Shown here one piece after another: positions 51,378 through 63,180 of a DNA stretch of 64,000 nt; the first letter of the stretch is position 1, and the number at the start of each line of letters is the position of its first letter. Source of the stretch: Phaeodactylum tricornutum CCAP 1055/1 (taxonomy: Eukaryota > Bacillariophyta > Bacillariophyceae > Surirellales > Neidiaceae); contig NC_011671.1 of NCBI RefSeq assembly GCF_000150955.2, positions 806,001 through 870,000 on the forward strand, read 5' to 3'. The translations under genes were made by a program, and so were the position numbers. The notes beneath the pieces are model-generated. The model did not search any database. It had not been told where the DNA came from and saw only the letters and a program-made list of their open reading frames with translations.

Positions 51378-52253
51378 ATGTGGGAGCACCATTTTGGGCC
51401 GAGGAAATTCCATCGACGGGGCTTCCGGGAGATATCACAGTCAACGCTGGTCACAACCAGAATATTCATCATGTGGTTGGCCGTCGATCAAAGCTTTCCT
51501 TCCTTCGAGGCGCTCCAAGCTGCTTGGTTTGCACACAACCAGGTTCTCCAGAAACAGTACAAAATTTTGGAAAAGAAGTTGACCAAGTGTTTTAGGGTCA
51601 ACTGTATTTCGGCCCCGTCCAAGGGTTGGAAAGGGACTCAATCCATCTGCCAGTGTCACCTTAGTGCGACCCCAATCAAAGGAGATGATGGCTTTCTTAC
51701 CGGAGTTTGGAAAATCAAATCTTTCAATGGCGTCCACACGTGCACGGAAGCCGATTCGAAACGAAAACGCAATTACAAGTCCTCCGTTCTGAAGAGTGTC
51801 TCTGCCCCCTTAACTGGGCTGGTACTGAACCAAACAACTGTCACGATGGCTCCCAATCAAGTCTTTCCTTCATTTAATGCTCTCCAAAGTGCTTGGTTTG
51901 CACACAACCAGGTACTGCAGAAGCAGTATAAAATCTTGGAAAAAAAACTAGCCAAGTGCTTTCGTGTCAACTGTGTTTCGGCCCCGTCGTCAAGGTGGAA
52001 AGGAAAACCATCCGTTTGCCAGTGCCATCTCAGTGCGAGGCCTATCAAAGGCGACGGTGGTGTCCTTACGGGACAGTGGCTAGTGAGGTCCTTCAATGGT
52101 ATACATACATGCTCTGATGAATCGAAGCGAAAGCGGAATTATAAAACGTCCGTTTTGGAAAGCGTCTCGTTCTTTCACAAGGGCGAAACGATCCTTCCCA
52201 AAAAGAAACGCAAAGTCAAGGGTTCGGGGGAGAACACTAACAGCAAAGCATAA
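51378..52253 (+). CDS. Protein with duplicated WRKY-GCM1/MULE-type zinc-binding domain and SV40-like NLS
   Basis: The first ATG at 51378 gives 291 residues; an ATG at 51471 (MWLAVDQSFPSFEAL) lines up with the start of the second repeat (MAPNQVFPSFNAL) and may be the true start. Two copies of a domain of about 100 residues (near 51480-51800 and 51845-52170) are some 75-80 percent identical by eye. Each carries Cys, Cys, CxCH and HxC in the pattern CFRVNC...ICQCHLSA...NGVHTC, which recalls the DNA-binding zinc fold of WRKY, GCM1, FAR1 and Mutator-like transposases. The C-terminus contains PKKKRKV, identical to the SV40 large-T nuclear localisation signal, and each repeat ends in SKRKRNYK. A transposase-derived or lineage-specific DNA-binding protein is inferred. 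No transposase catalytic domain is present. Confidence 0.6.
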   Translation: MWEHHFGPRKFHRRGFREISQSTLVTTRIFIMWLAVDQSFPSFEALQAAWFAHNQVLQKQYKILEKKLTKCFRVNCISAPSKGWKGTQSICQCHLSATPIKGDDGFLTGVWKIKSFNGVHTCTEADSKRKRNYKSSVLKSVSAPLTGLVLNQTTVTMAPNQVFPSFNALQSAWFAHNQVLQKQYKILEKKLAKCFRVNCVSAPSSRWKGKPSVCQCHLSARPIKGDGGVLTGQWLVRSFNGIHTCSDESKRKRNYKTSVLESVSFFHKGETILPKKKRKVKGSGENTNSKA

Positions 52254-52676
52254 ACTTGTTTCCCAATCTCGCCATTTTACAAATATGAATGAAGTGTGTG
52301 CAATCGCCCCATAGTATTGACCCCGTCTAACATAAAACTACTGGTTCACTAAACATTTTGAACTAATTTTTGTACGGTATTCTGGCGTAAAGTTTGGTAC
52401 GAGTAATATTTCTCTTTCTAACTGTTAAAAACCGTTCTGGAGGAATGTATGAATGATAGTGTGACACAACGCCCACGGTCACCTACCCTGCTTTCTTCCC
52501 AGAGCATTTTTCACAGTCCACAACAACGCCTTCCGCAATCAGCGGCTTGCTTTACATTGTTTCCTTGTACCTTCCTTTCCTGTGCAGGGCGCGGAAACAC
52601 CCGTTCTTGCCAGGTCTAAACTTTGCAGTTTACATCGATGCTCTACATCTGTTGACACGCCAGCAGTCGCGACCAC
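52254..52676. other. Intergenic region upstream of DOCK gene
   Basis: 423 bp, AT-rich on the left. No gene recognised. Confidence 0.5.
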
Positions 52677-55600
52677 ATGTCGAATGAACAGCGATCCGTG
52701 CCGCCTCGAGCCGTACGGCGGCCCCGTGGCGGAAGACCCAGAGGGACTTTGTCATCTCCAGTGCGGACGCAGAACACCAACGCTGATTCTACTTCCGTCT
52801 GGAATGGATGCATTCCTCAAATATATGCTGTACCGACGACAGAATCCTACGGGGACGAGTCGCTCCTGATACAACCTCCCACTGCTCAATCATCAACGAA
52901 GTCCCGACTTCCATTGGCGACACGGTCGTCGCCCGACCACGCCTCGCCACTTTTGCGTCGCGTGAACGATTCTCCAAACCACGCCAACGGGATTGTTGGT
53001 AGCATGACACAAGGAAGCCGCCCAGCTTTGCACGAAACCTCCTCCAGCAGTGCAGTACGGCCGTTGACATCCATCAATCAAGACCTTCCAAGTCGTCGCC
53101 GACCCCGCAGCGCCTCTTACAAAGCGAAAATCGGCGCCTTCCAAAATCCTGTAGATTTTTCCACAGTTACGGTGAAAGTAGTTTCATTGACGCAGCGAGC
53201 TGCCTTCGAGACGAGGCCCTTGTTGTCGGTGCAAGCATGGCAAGACTGGGCCGACGAGCAGTCAAGAATACGCCAAACCAATGTTGCAAAACGCATGTCG
53301 CCATCGAAACAACACTTGAAATTGCTACATGTTATGCAATCACAACGACTTACTCGGCAAGTTCACTTTTCCCCTAGTACATCGCGTGATGCAGATTTTT
53401 TTGTGTCCAGTGATCCCAAGCTCGCGGCTACCTTGTCCACACGTTTGCAAAACGTGTCCGACGGCCGTTACCGTTCTATTCATCCTGTCAAGGCTGCAGT
53501 TGCGGCTTTGCCAGCTACGGTACCTGTCTTGTCCAATAGAAAGACGCGGCTACCAACCCGCGCCGACGTGGGCTTTCCGAACGCTCTACCAGACGACATT
53601 GCACAGAAACACGGAGAGATTCAGGACGAAACGGCATGGGAAAGTTCCAGTCCCAGGTTGGTAGTATTGGTCACTAGCGACGATTTGGGGATGTCGGTTG
53701 CAGCGGAATTGCCGTCGACGACGAATCATTGCGCAGAGCATCTACGTTGGAATGGAGGTGGATTGGCACAGATGCCTTTGGCGGGGAAGGAGTTAATCGA
53801 AGCAATGGAAAGGAACGCGTCACATTTTGGACGACCGAGAACGAATCTGCACCGCTTCTTGGAGCCCAATCCATACAGCATGATGGCACCGCCACTGGAT
53901 GCAAGCTACAGTAGAAGTCAAGGTTGGCGACCTCGGCCTTTTCACGACAGACCGCCAGGGCGACAATATTGTTTGAGCTGTCCTTTGGGAATTGTTTTGG
54001 ATACTGTTTCGACTCCTTCCGGAATGGAGGCGTTAGTGGGTAGCCTCGCGCTATATTCACTACCATCGGGCAATTTTGCTAGCCAAGGGGAGGCCATGGG
54101 GAAAATGACCGAGGAATTCTGGTTTCCAGCGGGAAACTGGCAAGGCAAGGTGGATTTGGACGCGACTCGCTACAGAGACTTCTCAATCAACCCGGACTTG
54201 CTTGACTTGTGGATGAAGCGCAAACACAAAGCTATCTTCTCGTATGATCCTTTGGATTTACCGACAAATTCTTTGGACACATTGTACGTGGTGTTGCAAG
54301 TATACAAACTAGCACATTCGGACACTCTAGCTTCCTGCTTAAAAACGAAGAAGGCCTCGCTGACCCATAAGTCTGATCGAGCAGTGAATGACACTGCGAA
54401 GAAAGCCGAAGCAAGGGAGGACCGAATGTATCAACAATTTGGTACGCAGCTATTGTCACCTCTGTGCTTTGGTGTAGCAAAGTTCTTGGTCAATGGCACG
54501 TGTCCCGTGAGTTTGGAAACTTGGCCGCAAGGCCAAACTACAGAGACTTCCTTATTTTCATACCCTCCAGTGCCAGAGTCACAGGATGAGTTTGTTGAAA
54601 GACTGACAAAAATTGTTCAACGCAATGCCAGAGATAGAGAGTTTCACTCTGCAGCTCGCGCTTCCTCAGGCGGTACGTCGGCCTTCAATCAAAGCGTGCA
54701 GTCTCCAGAAAGGAAGCGCAGCGTTGCTGGCCGTATTTTCAAATCGCCCAGAAAACTGCCACGTTCTAAATCTGTCCCAGACTCAAAAGTCTCTGCAAGA
54801 TGCCTATTCTCTGAGCAGGTTATTGGTCGTGCAAAAGTATTCTCCTCGATCCTGCCAGTGGATTTTCTGCACGCTATGCTTCAAAGCCCTGAAAGTGAAG
54901 CCTTTACTGGAACCAGCTGCGACTCGCCGAAACTCCTCGTGGATGTTTCAGGCGACTTTGCCGTCGTACTCGATACAAACTTGCCTGTAAATATAATTGC
55001 TCCGGCAAAGGGTGACGCCAAAAAGCGTTCAGATTTGCTCAGGTTGCCTGCTTCAGACACACCTGCTGGCTATGTCTCGTCTTCGGAGTTCCGAGAGGTT
55101 CTTTATTTACCACCTAGACCTCCAAAATTCTATGACGTCGATTCGCTCCTGTCATCTGGATCGGCTTTGAACTTGATGTTCCTCTACCCTCGGCTATTGC
55201 GATACGCTGCAGGCGGACATATAAATAAACTCGGGAATTTCACCATCCGAATACGGTTGGTGCAGACCGCAGTGACTGCCGATAAGGATCTAATCCCAGT
55301 TAAGGCACACCCAATCGCGCTACCTTTGTTCCACTCACCAACTCCGTGGGCTGGACCCAGCCTTGTTAGTGCTGTTTACACAAAGCTTCGAGGGGATCTG
55401 TCCATGGACGACAAAAGTCAAGCCGATATAGCAGCTGGTCTTCAGCTGAACGATGAGATCAAGCTGCGTCTCCCTGATGTTCTCGACGGATCCTTCTCCC
55501 TTGAGTTTGGCCTGTTTTCTGTGAATTTATTGAGCGATGCGACAGAATATTTCAAGCTGCTTGCAATCTCCACCGTCCCTCTGACTAGCTCGTCGAATCT

Positions 55601-58600
55601 TGAGTCAGTCACTTCTTCTCGCATTACAACCATAATTCCTAATGGAAATCACCGATTGAAGCTAGGTGATTTTCAGCTTCAGATTGAGACTCGCCTCGTA
55701 AGCTCCGTTCATGTCGGTGATCCATCCGTTGCCGCTGTGCTGAAGTACTTTCCCACCGCAAGTGAAAGCCATAGTGGAACCCAGTCAAAATTGGAACTCA
55801 GCTCTGAAGTCAAGAAAGCTCTTTCCGTGGACTCAACGGATTTCGACGACTCTTGTTGGTATCTTCTTTCTACCGCCTCTCCGAGCACCGTTGTAGCTCA
55901 TTTCAGGATACTGCTTCACATCCACCTTTGCAACTTGGTGAACAGCAAAAGTAAGGGCTCCACAAAAACATCCCAGTTCTTGGTCAATATCATGCAAAGT
56001 TTGTTCGAGATCATTCGGAAAGTCAAAAGGAAGTTTGAATCAGAAAGTGATTGTACACTACAAAGAAAAACAGACATTTTTCTAAAAAATTACTTGGATT
56101 CTTTCGACGAAGCGTTTCTTTCCCCCGTGTCGTCTCCACGGAGTGACAGATTTCCTGAACGATCAAATGTCACCTCCGAACAAATTCCTGTTCACTTTCA
56201 AAACGACCCCAACGCATCGGAAGATGAAATGGGAGACAAAGAAACAGAACAACAGACAGCGGATGTGGCAATTCGAAAAACAAAACCCACTTTATTTCAG
56301 ACGCAAGATCATGCTCGAGTTTCGCGAATTATAGAATCATTAGGGCGGTCTGGAGTGCCATTTTCACGTGTTGCATATGGAGCCAGCAAAACAGATCGAA
56401 TGCGCATCCAGGCTGAACTACACTGCGACCTTGTGAATTTATTTGACGACGACGATACGATTGCCACAATACAAACATTTAGAGGTGCAAATAGAAGTAA
56501 TTCGCCGCATACAAGTGAAACGGTTGTGAGCTTAAAGGAGTCGTCGAAGAGCGGAAATATGACAGATGACAACAGCATTGTGCGATCATCGTCGTCGCCG
56601 CTCCGACCCAGAAAAGGTGAGACATTCCACGTGGATCAGTCAGATTTTGCAAAGAGGGTAAAATCTGTTGCACAGGTCATACTTGCACCATGCGTTGGTC
56701 CTTCTCTTGCCAATGCCTTTAAAACGGGTGCGCCAAAGTGGGCTAAAAATGAGACAGCCCATAAGTCAAAAAAAGTCGAAGCATTTAAACATGAAACACA
56801 GGGATGGCGCTCTCCTGGGACCGACGACGAGAGCGAAGGTACCAGTGGCATCACTGTCCAATTGGGCCCCGAGCTTGCTGTCTTCCGTGGCCAGCCCGAC
56901 GGACCGATATTTGTCTTCTCGTTGCAAAATCACGAAAGCCAGAAGATCCCGGTCACAAGTGGGGATTACTTGTACGAGTCAATTATTGTCCTATGGCTGT
57001 GCGCATGGCTAGAGTTCGTTGATGGAAGGCTTGTAACATCGCTGGAAACTGCAAACTTTGCTAGCCGCCGCTTTCGTACCGTTCCAGTTCCTGTCTTTGA
57101 TTCTTCCGCTAGCCCTAAGGCGACTGTCCTCTCCTTCTTCGCCCACATGGGTTTCCTCTTACCACTTTGCTTAAAATCGCTCATCTTGAGATACAGCATA
57201 GAGGTGTCGTCGATGTACCCTGCTTCGACGAGGGCGATAGTAGATCAAAGCCACATGGTCGTGCTTGAACCTTTCATTGAAATGCTTGTGAGAGGCTTAT
57301 TGGGGAAAGCCCTTCACAAATTCGGGTCACCGACCGAACGAGCAAGCACTTTGCTCCACGCAATGGCTTCCGCCGATGAGATCCTCGACTTTTTGGTTGG
57401 TCTCTTGTCAATTATTCATCCCGAGCATATGCGGCTGTTACTGACAACGTATTTCAAAACACTGCGAGACTGCGAGACAGAACAGCTTGTGGATGGTTCT
57501 ACAGAGGTCCGATTTGAATGGACCGAGGAATTCATCCATAGAGTTCACTGTTCTCGGCAGCTGCGTTTACATGCTGTTGAAAAACTTGCTACTTTGCCGT
57601 CATTTCTGTCCTTAAACTTTCCGCTGAACTGCGTAGATTATCATCATCAGAGACACGGGGGGAAAATGAGCTGGGTAGATCAGCATAAGGGATTCAGTGA
57701 TGGAGAGCTTACAAGCAAAAAAGCTAATGACATCATTAGACTACCCGAAAGTGGCTGGCTTGCGTCGATCGTTATCAACGAGGGCCTAGCTGTTTGCTCT
57801 GTATCGTGCGAATCAGTCGTCGTCGAAGCGATGGCTCACGAAGAAGTCTCTCAGCATAAGACGTCCCAGATACAATTACTGGCAAACTCAACCCTTTTTA
57901 CTCGACCGGGAGCAGCTTTTAAACGTAAAGACTTCCTAGTGTTCCAATCCATTGCAATCCACGCGATCATCTGCGTCTATGAATTGATCATTCGGCGGCA
58001 TTCGATGGACCGGCGCTTTCAGACTGACTCACACCGGGAACGTATTGCTGCAGTGCTTGCTTCTCCTATTCTCGAAAGATCGGTCGCAAGCTCTCGCTGG
58101 CTCGCCAGAATGGGAGCTACGCACAAAATTCGAACAACATGGCTGTTATGCTTCGTCTATATACTGCAAGAAGCTCCCGAATCGTTACTAAGAGTTTTCG
58201 TTCGTCAGGCCTGCGATCCGAAGGTATGTGCTGCCCGGATCAAATTTCAGCCGCTCATCTTCTTGACTCACTAGCAAAATCGACAACACGATTCCAACAG
58301 GATTTACGCATTCATCGTTTTATTCGTCTTCTGCGGCTTTGCAGCTCCACTTTTCAAAGTTGCATTGATATCCCGAAGCATTCTGCCTTTCCGTCTCACA
58401 TTGGTCGAGGCATGGCGCCATGGCTACTGCAGGAAAGCTTTAATACAATTTGCGCTTCCATAATCATTGTTGTGGAGGAAGGGGCTTCTTTGTTTGCCCC
58501 GCATGAACGACGCAATATCATTGAAGGTATTTTGGATGTGCTTCTGCACGTTTTAGCAACCCCTCAGTCCTCAGTGACGCATCTCCGCGCCGTGGGAGGC

Positions 58601-60340
58601 GCACTTCAGACGCTGGATCTATTCGGGGCAGACATGTTCGTAGAAACCGCTGGGAACAATTTACAACACTGGATTAGAGTTATTCTGAATTTGATGAACA
58701 GTTCATCTCTCTCTGTTCGTTCAATTGCTGTGGACTTCATGGTTTCCCTACTCGGTGGTACGTTTGATTGCTTTGGAAATGTTGACGACATTTGCTTGAT
58801 CTTTGTTTCGGTGCTACCGGAAGTATGTGCTAGGGAAATAGCACTATGTAGCGTAAGCAATTTGATCGTGAACGCAGAAGATATTGCGAGAGCGCTGTGG
58901 CCACTTCGGCGCTCCATCGGTGACCTGGAAGACACAAGTCCTAAGGATGATTGCCGCATTGACCCTCAGCTGGCTCCAATACTGTCTGGTTTTTGTCGAG
59001 CTTGTCAGGCCATAGTTGACGGTGTATTGATCGAGATGAGACTGAAAGGGAGAGATTTGCAAGTTCTTGGCGCAGGAGTAGTCCAGGTGCCTCACCTTAG
59101 CACGGTGTTTGATGCCGACGAAGAGTCCCTATTTGAGGCAGCCAATTTCTTTGTCTCTGAAACAGCTCCAGTACAACGAATGCGCTGGCTACTGACACTT
59201 CGATCACTACAGGTGTCGAAAGGTCTATGGACGGAAGCGGCTGAAAGCCTTATTCTTTGTGCTCGAACTATATCGGATTCTCTTCCGCACCTCAAGAGTG
59301 TTTGGAGGCCTTCTCGATTCGTCTTTTGGTCGGACAGTCGACGATCACTATGGCTAGATACTATTGGAGAGGATTCGGGAATACCAGACGAGGGAAATTC
59401 TCAGGTAATGGATTTTGCCGATGGGTTTTTGGAACCGGACGATGTTTTTGGAGGTCATAGGAAGCCATCAAGTGGTAAACTACAGCAGCCTACGGTGTCG
59501 AACATGTGCAATGTCCTCATCCGAATCGTGAAGGAATCCGTAGATTTGTATATGAAGGAAGGAGGGATAGAGGAGTTGGCTTACAGCCAGCTGGAGTCAC
59601 TGTTGAGAGCAGTAATGAATATCTTGGAGGTGCACAAAGTGAGGAATGGGATTCGCAAATTCGATCCGAGTGCGAGAAAGGGACATGCCGATTATGATGT
59701 CGTGCTTCGGAAAGTGGTGCTGAATATCAGAGCCGACTTGAAGATTCTAGTAGAGAGCATTCATCGAGCAGTACAAAAATCGCCCAGCGCTCCGGTCGCC
59801 AACATATCGTCCACGGCTCCTACCCAAGGTGCGTCCAATAAAGAATCAAGGAAGGCTTTGCTTTACGTATTTATGCGCCTGTACGGCAAAAAACCGCCCC
59901 GCTTCCAAGAAAGCACGACGATCCCAACATTTTTGGAGTGGGACATTCCTTGCGTTTGCCGTATACCAAAAGGTGTTACGGACAAAGTCTCAGACGAGGA
60001 AAGGAAGGAAGCCTCCAAAAAACTGTCGCTTTTATTCGCAGACGTCTATATTGCACACCTCCGGAAGGAATGCGGGCCTCACAAATTTGCCTTGTGCACG
60101 GAGCCTGGAGATTCGACTGCAGCTCGTGACGACGATACAACGTACCTTTGTATCTTTCCAGTTGATGCGAGCGCCAATCCTGAATTTACGGGACAGCATG
60201 GAATTCCTACGAAGCGATTTTTGTATCAGAACGGACCAAATATCAACAGTAGTTGGATGGAGCTAACGGTCGCGCACTCCTTTCCGTGTCCGGTCTCGCG
60301 TCAACGTGCGGTACTATCGACGGAACTGTATGCAATGTAG
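52677..60340 (+). CDS. DOCK-family guanine nucleotide exchange factor (two exons)
   Basis: Exon 1 is 52677-58223. A 77-bp intron (58224-58300) opens GTATGT and closes ATTCCAACAG, phase 0 on both sides. Exon 2 is 58301-60340. The product is 2,528 residues. The N-terminal 700 residues include basic, disordered stretches. A DHR1 (C2-like, lipid-binding) domain spans about 800-1015: LMFLYPRLLRYAAGG then LGNFTIRIRLVQ near the start, and QIETRLVSSVHVGDPSVAAV near the end, matching the DOCK 'RNI.vkVql' and 'STvyTQD' blocks. DHR2, the catalytic Rho-GEF module, begins near 2140 (MRWLLTLRSLQVSKGLWTEA) and reaches TKRFLYQ and ELTVAHSFPCPVSRQ at the end. DOCK proteins activate Rac/Cdc42-type GTPases. The C-terminus stops soon after the 'FP..R' block, shorter than usual. 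Confidence 0.75.
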
Positions 60341-61144
60341 ACCACGCAAACTCTTACCTCTAGTATTGACCACGTCATGCACCAATCCTAGTTTGGAGGA
60401 TTTGTGAATACAATGAATCGGACAAGCATGTTTCATACAATTTTACTGCATGGTAAACTTTAAGAAAGGAGAAAGTAACATGTGAAGGCAACGTTAACTC
60501 AAATCCCTAACCGCCAAACATGGCTCTCATATGATGTGTTTGCTCCGTTTGGTTTACCACACTTTTGGCTGTCGACTCGGAATAAGCCTCTTGTTTGAGT
60601 GATGTCGTAGGAGCTTGCTTTCGCCACCGTTCCTTATAGCCTTGTGGTAGGAAGTCATATCATATTATAAGAAACTGCTTGTCTTTTCTTGCCCTTGCTC
60701 CGGGAAATGACTGACTGATAGACTTTGAAGCTGACTTTGGTATGATCAATTGCGTTTCAGTAGTGGCTTTGTTCCCAACTCCGAGCCGGATCCCTTATTG
60801 ATCGGGCCCATTCTAGTGATGGCTTCGTGAGGCGCGAGCTCACGTTAGGCAATCAAACCTATTTACGAAACAGGTATACAGATCCGGGTTCCTTTAACTT
60901 CTGCACATATGTAAATCGATGCGATTGGACAAATTGTGAAACAGGACGAAGGAAACGAGTTTCATTTTGACAAATGCAGGAGGGCAGGGCGCACCTCCGC
61001 GAAAGAACGTGCGTTCTGGTTCATTTGTGTGCTCGAAAGTTATGTTGGTCACCGAATTCTTTCTTGCCTTCCTTGACGTAAACAAAATTTGCTAGTACTG
61101 GGTCGCTGTGAATTTCGTCGAACTAACAACCACTCCCATCCGCC
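60341..61144. other. Intergenic region, DOCK to DDHD gene
   Basis: About 800 bp between two same-strand genes. No recognised coding exon. A possible continuation of the DOCK C-terminus was looked for here and not found. Confidence 0.5.
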
Positions 61145-63145
61145 ATGCCGACGTGGGTCGGAATCGAAGACGGATCAGCCCAAGCCTCGAAGGTGTGGCT
61201 TGCCCGCCAAGGTGATCATCAACAGCAGCAGGAGGATTGGTGGAAGCCCTTACGCAAATTGGATTGCGAGGCTTTGAACGTTTCGCCCGAGAAGCCTATT
61301 TATATAGAAGAAGGTCGATGCACCGCCGACCCGGTTAGCGGTATCGTCTTTTACAACTTTTTCCGGGGCCACCAGAGACAATTGTGTTCGGCTATTTGGT
61401 TCCTTCGGGAAGAAACCTCCAACAAGGACTTTCGGCTTGTGCCTATCACCAATGATACGGACTCAGCAGCCATTGAAGCACTCTATCGAGCTGCCGTTCA
61501 AGCGACGTCTTCATTAGGAAAAGGTATCGCGAGTGTTCTTGATCAGAGAGTCGACTTGGAACAAGGAAACGCCAAGGTTAAAGTTGTGCAAACCGGAAAT
61601 ACTCTCACTATGAAGCAGTTCCCGAGCAACAGCTGGTTCATTGGTGGTGGCCAAGACCTTCAGCGAGGATACGGTCCTTATGTAGTTGAAGGGGAAGAAG
61701 ACGAGACAGTATTGGGACCTGTCCGTCATCCAGTTTTTGTCGTGCACGGGATTGGAGAGGCCTTCTTTGCGCGGGACGATGTAAAGATACCCTCCTTGAT
61801 TAACCAGATGAACGCGACACGTATCCACGTGCAACAAAAACAAGTCTTGTTGTGGAAAATCGCGTGCCAAAAGGCCAAAAAGACTGGCCAAGCGCTACCA
61901 CATCCTCCAAATCGGATTGAGTTTATACCCATTGAATGGTTCAATCGCCTGCACGACAGCAGTACAGCACTAATGAAGTCGCTTAAAGCCACAACACTGC
62001 AATCTATTCCTGCGTTACGAGCTATTGCGAACGATGTAATTTTTGACGTGCTTATGTACCTGACACCCAACTTTTGTGAATCTGTTTTGGAATGCGTCAC
62101 GACGCAAGTCAACGAACTGTACGGGGCCTTTGCCAAGGTGCATCCTGGTTTTTTGCCACACGGTGGCAAATGCTCCTTTATTGGGCACTCCCTGGGGTCA
62201 GTGATCGTTTGGGACTTACTGTCGATACTAAAGGATCGCGACGAAGCCAAAGCCGGAACAACGGCTTCGATGAATACACAAGGTGTAGCAATCGCATCCC
62301 CGGAAAAAGGAGGGTCTGACTTGGGATATCAAGCGTATGCCAAAGAGACGGGGGCGAACCAAGCCTGTAACGGTACTTGGGGTCCATCATTAACCAAACC
62401 TATGACCCGCACGATTCCTTTTATACCCGAGTGTACCGTGTTCCTGGGGTCACCACTGGGGATGTTCTTGACATTGCGAGGTGCTCACGCTGTGTTCGAC
62501 GAGTTACGCGACGTCGCCATCAAACAGGCCACTCACCGGGTAGGGGAAGGAAAAAGTGGTAACGACGAGCACGTAGATGTCCCGGTCACATCTCCGTTCT
62601 CACTACCGACTGGACGCTTGTACAATATTTTCAATCCAAGCGATCCGGTGGCCTATCGGATCGAACCCTTGTTGCTACCGCAAGATCTGGACTCGGCGGA
62701 GTTGCCGGCGCCGCGTTACTTGACAGCGCCTGGAAAGGACTTGAAGTTCCACGTCAAGGCTAAACAGATTACTGATGATCTCCGCAAATCAATTATGGAT
62801 CAAAAGATGGTGTGGGGCTCATTGATTGAATCCGCGGTTTCCGCTTTGTCCACCGACGTGGCAACGACCAAAGCAGCTGGGTTAGCCAAACCTCATATCC
62901 ACGGCGGAGCTTTGAACTTTCCTTTAGGCGGCAAAAGTGATCGGGTTGATTATTCCTTTCAACCGGCCGTAATTGACAACGAATACATTAGCTCCGTTTT
63001 GGCTCATTCGACGGCCACATATTTCGGGAACAGTGACCTTCAGGAGTTTCTCCTTACTGTTATGAGTGAAGACGAGCAACATCATGGTTTTTTGGCGGCT
63101 TTAGAAGAGGCTAAAGGCAACACAGATCACGCTCCCAAAAGTTGA
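61145..63145 (+). CDS. DDHD-domain phospholipase A1-like protein
   Basis: This is a single-exon protein of 666 residues. The N-terminal part (WWKPLRKLDCEALN, PIYIEEGRCTADP, NFFRGHQRQLCSAIWF) resembles the WWE-like and substrate-presenting region of intracellular phospholipase A1 (PA-PLA1/DDHD1-2/SEC23IP family). The lipase core has VFVVHGIGEAFF, the nucleophile elbow FIGHSLGSVIVWDLL (GxSxG, Ser near residue 347) and VFLGSPLGMFLTLRG. The C-terminal DDHD domain contains NIFNPSDPVAYRIEPLL, RVDYSFQP and SVLAHSTATYFGNSDLQEF, supplying the Asp and His residues for which the domain is named. The family hydrolyses phosphatidic acid or phosphatidylinositol in membrane traffic and mitochondrial dynamics. 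It ends 35 bp from the convergent carboxylase gene. Confidence 0.88.
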   Translation: MPTWVGIEDGSAQASKVWLARQGDHQQQQEDWWKPLRKLDCEALNVSPEKPIYIEEGRCTADPVSGIVFYNFFRGHQRQLCSAIWFLREETSNKDFRLVPITNDTDSAAIEALYRAAVQATSSLGKGIASVLDQRVDLEQGNAKVKVVQTGNTLTMKQFPSNSWFIGGGQDLQRGYGPYVVEGEEDETVLGPVRHPVFVVHGIGEAFFARDDVKIPSLINQMNATRIHVQQKQVLLWKIACQKAKKTGQALPHPPNRIEFIPIEWFNRLHDSSTALMKSLKATTLQSIPALRAIANDVIFDVLMYLTPNFCESVLECVTTQVNELYGAFAKVHPGFLPHGGKCSFIGHSLGSVIVWDLLSILKDRDEAKAGTTASMNTQGVAIASPEKGGSDLGYQAYAKETGANQACNGTWGPSLTKPMTRTIPFIPECTVFLGSPLGMFLTLRGAHAVFDELRDVAIKQATHRVGEGKSGNDEHVDVPVTSPFSLPTGRLYNIFNPSDPVAYRIEPLLLPQDLDSAELPAPRYLTAPGKDLKFHVKAKQITDDLRKSIMDQKMVWGSLIESAVSALSTDVATTKAAGLAKPHIHGGALNFPLGGKSDRVDYSFQPAVIDNEYISSVLAHSTATYFGNSDLQEFLLTVMSEDEQHHGFLAALEEAKGNTDHAPKS

Positions 63146-63180
63146 TAGATTTTATAGCATACAGGATTGTACCTTAGTGA

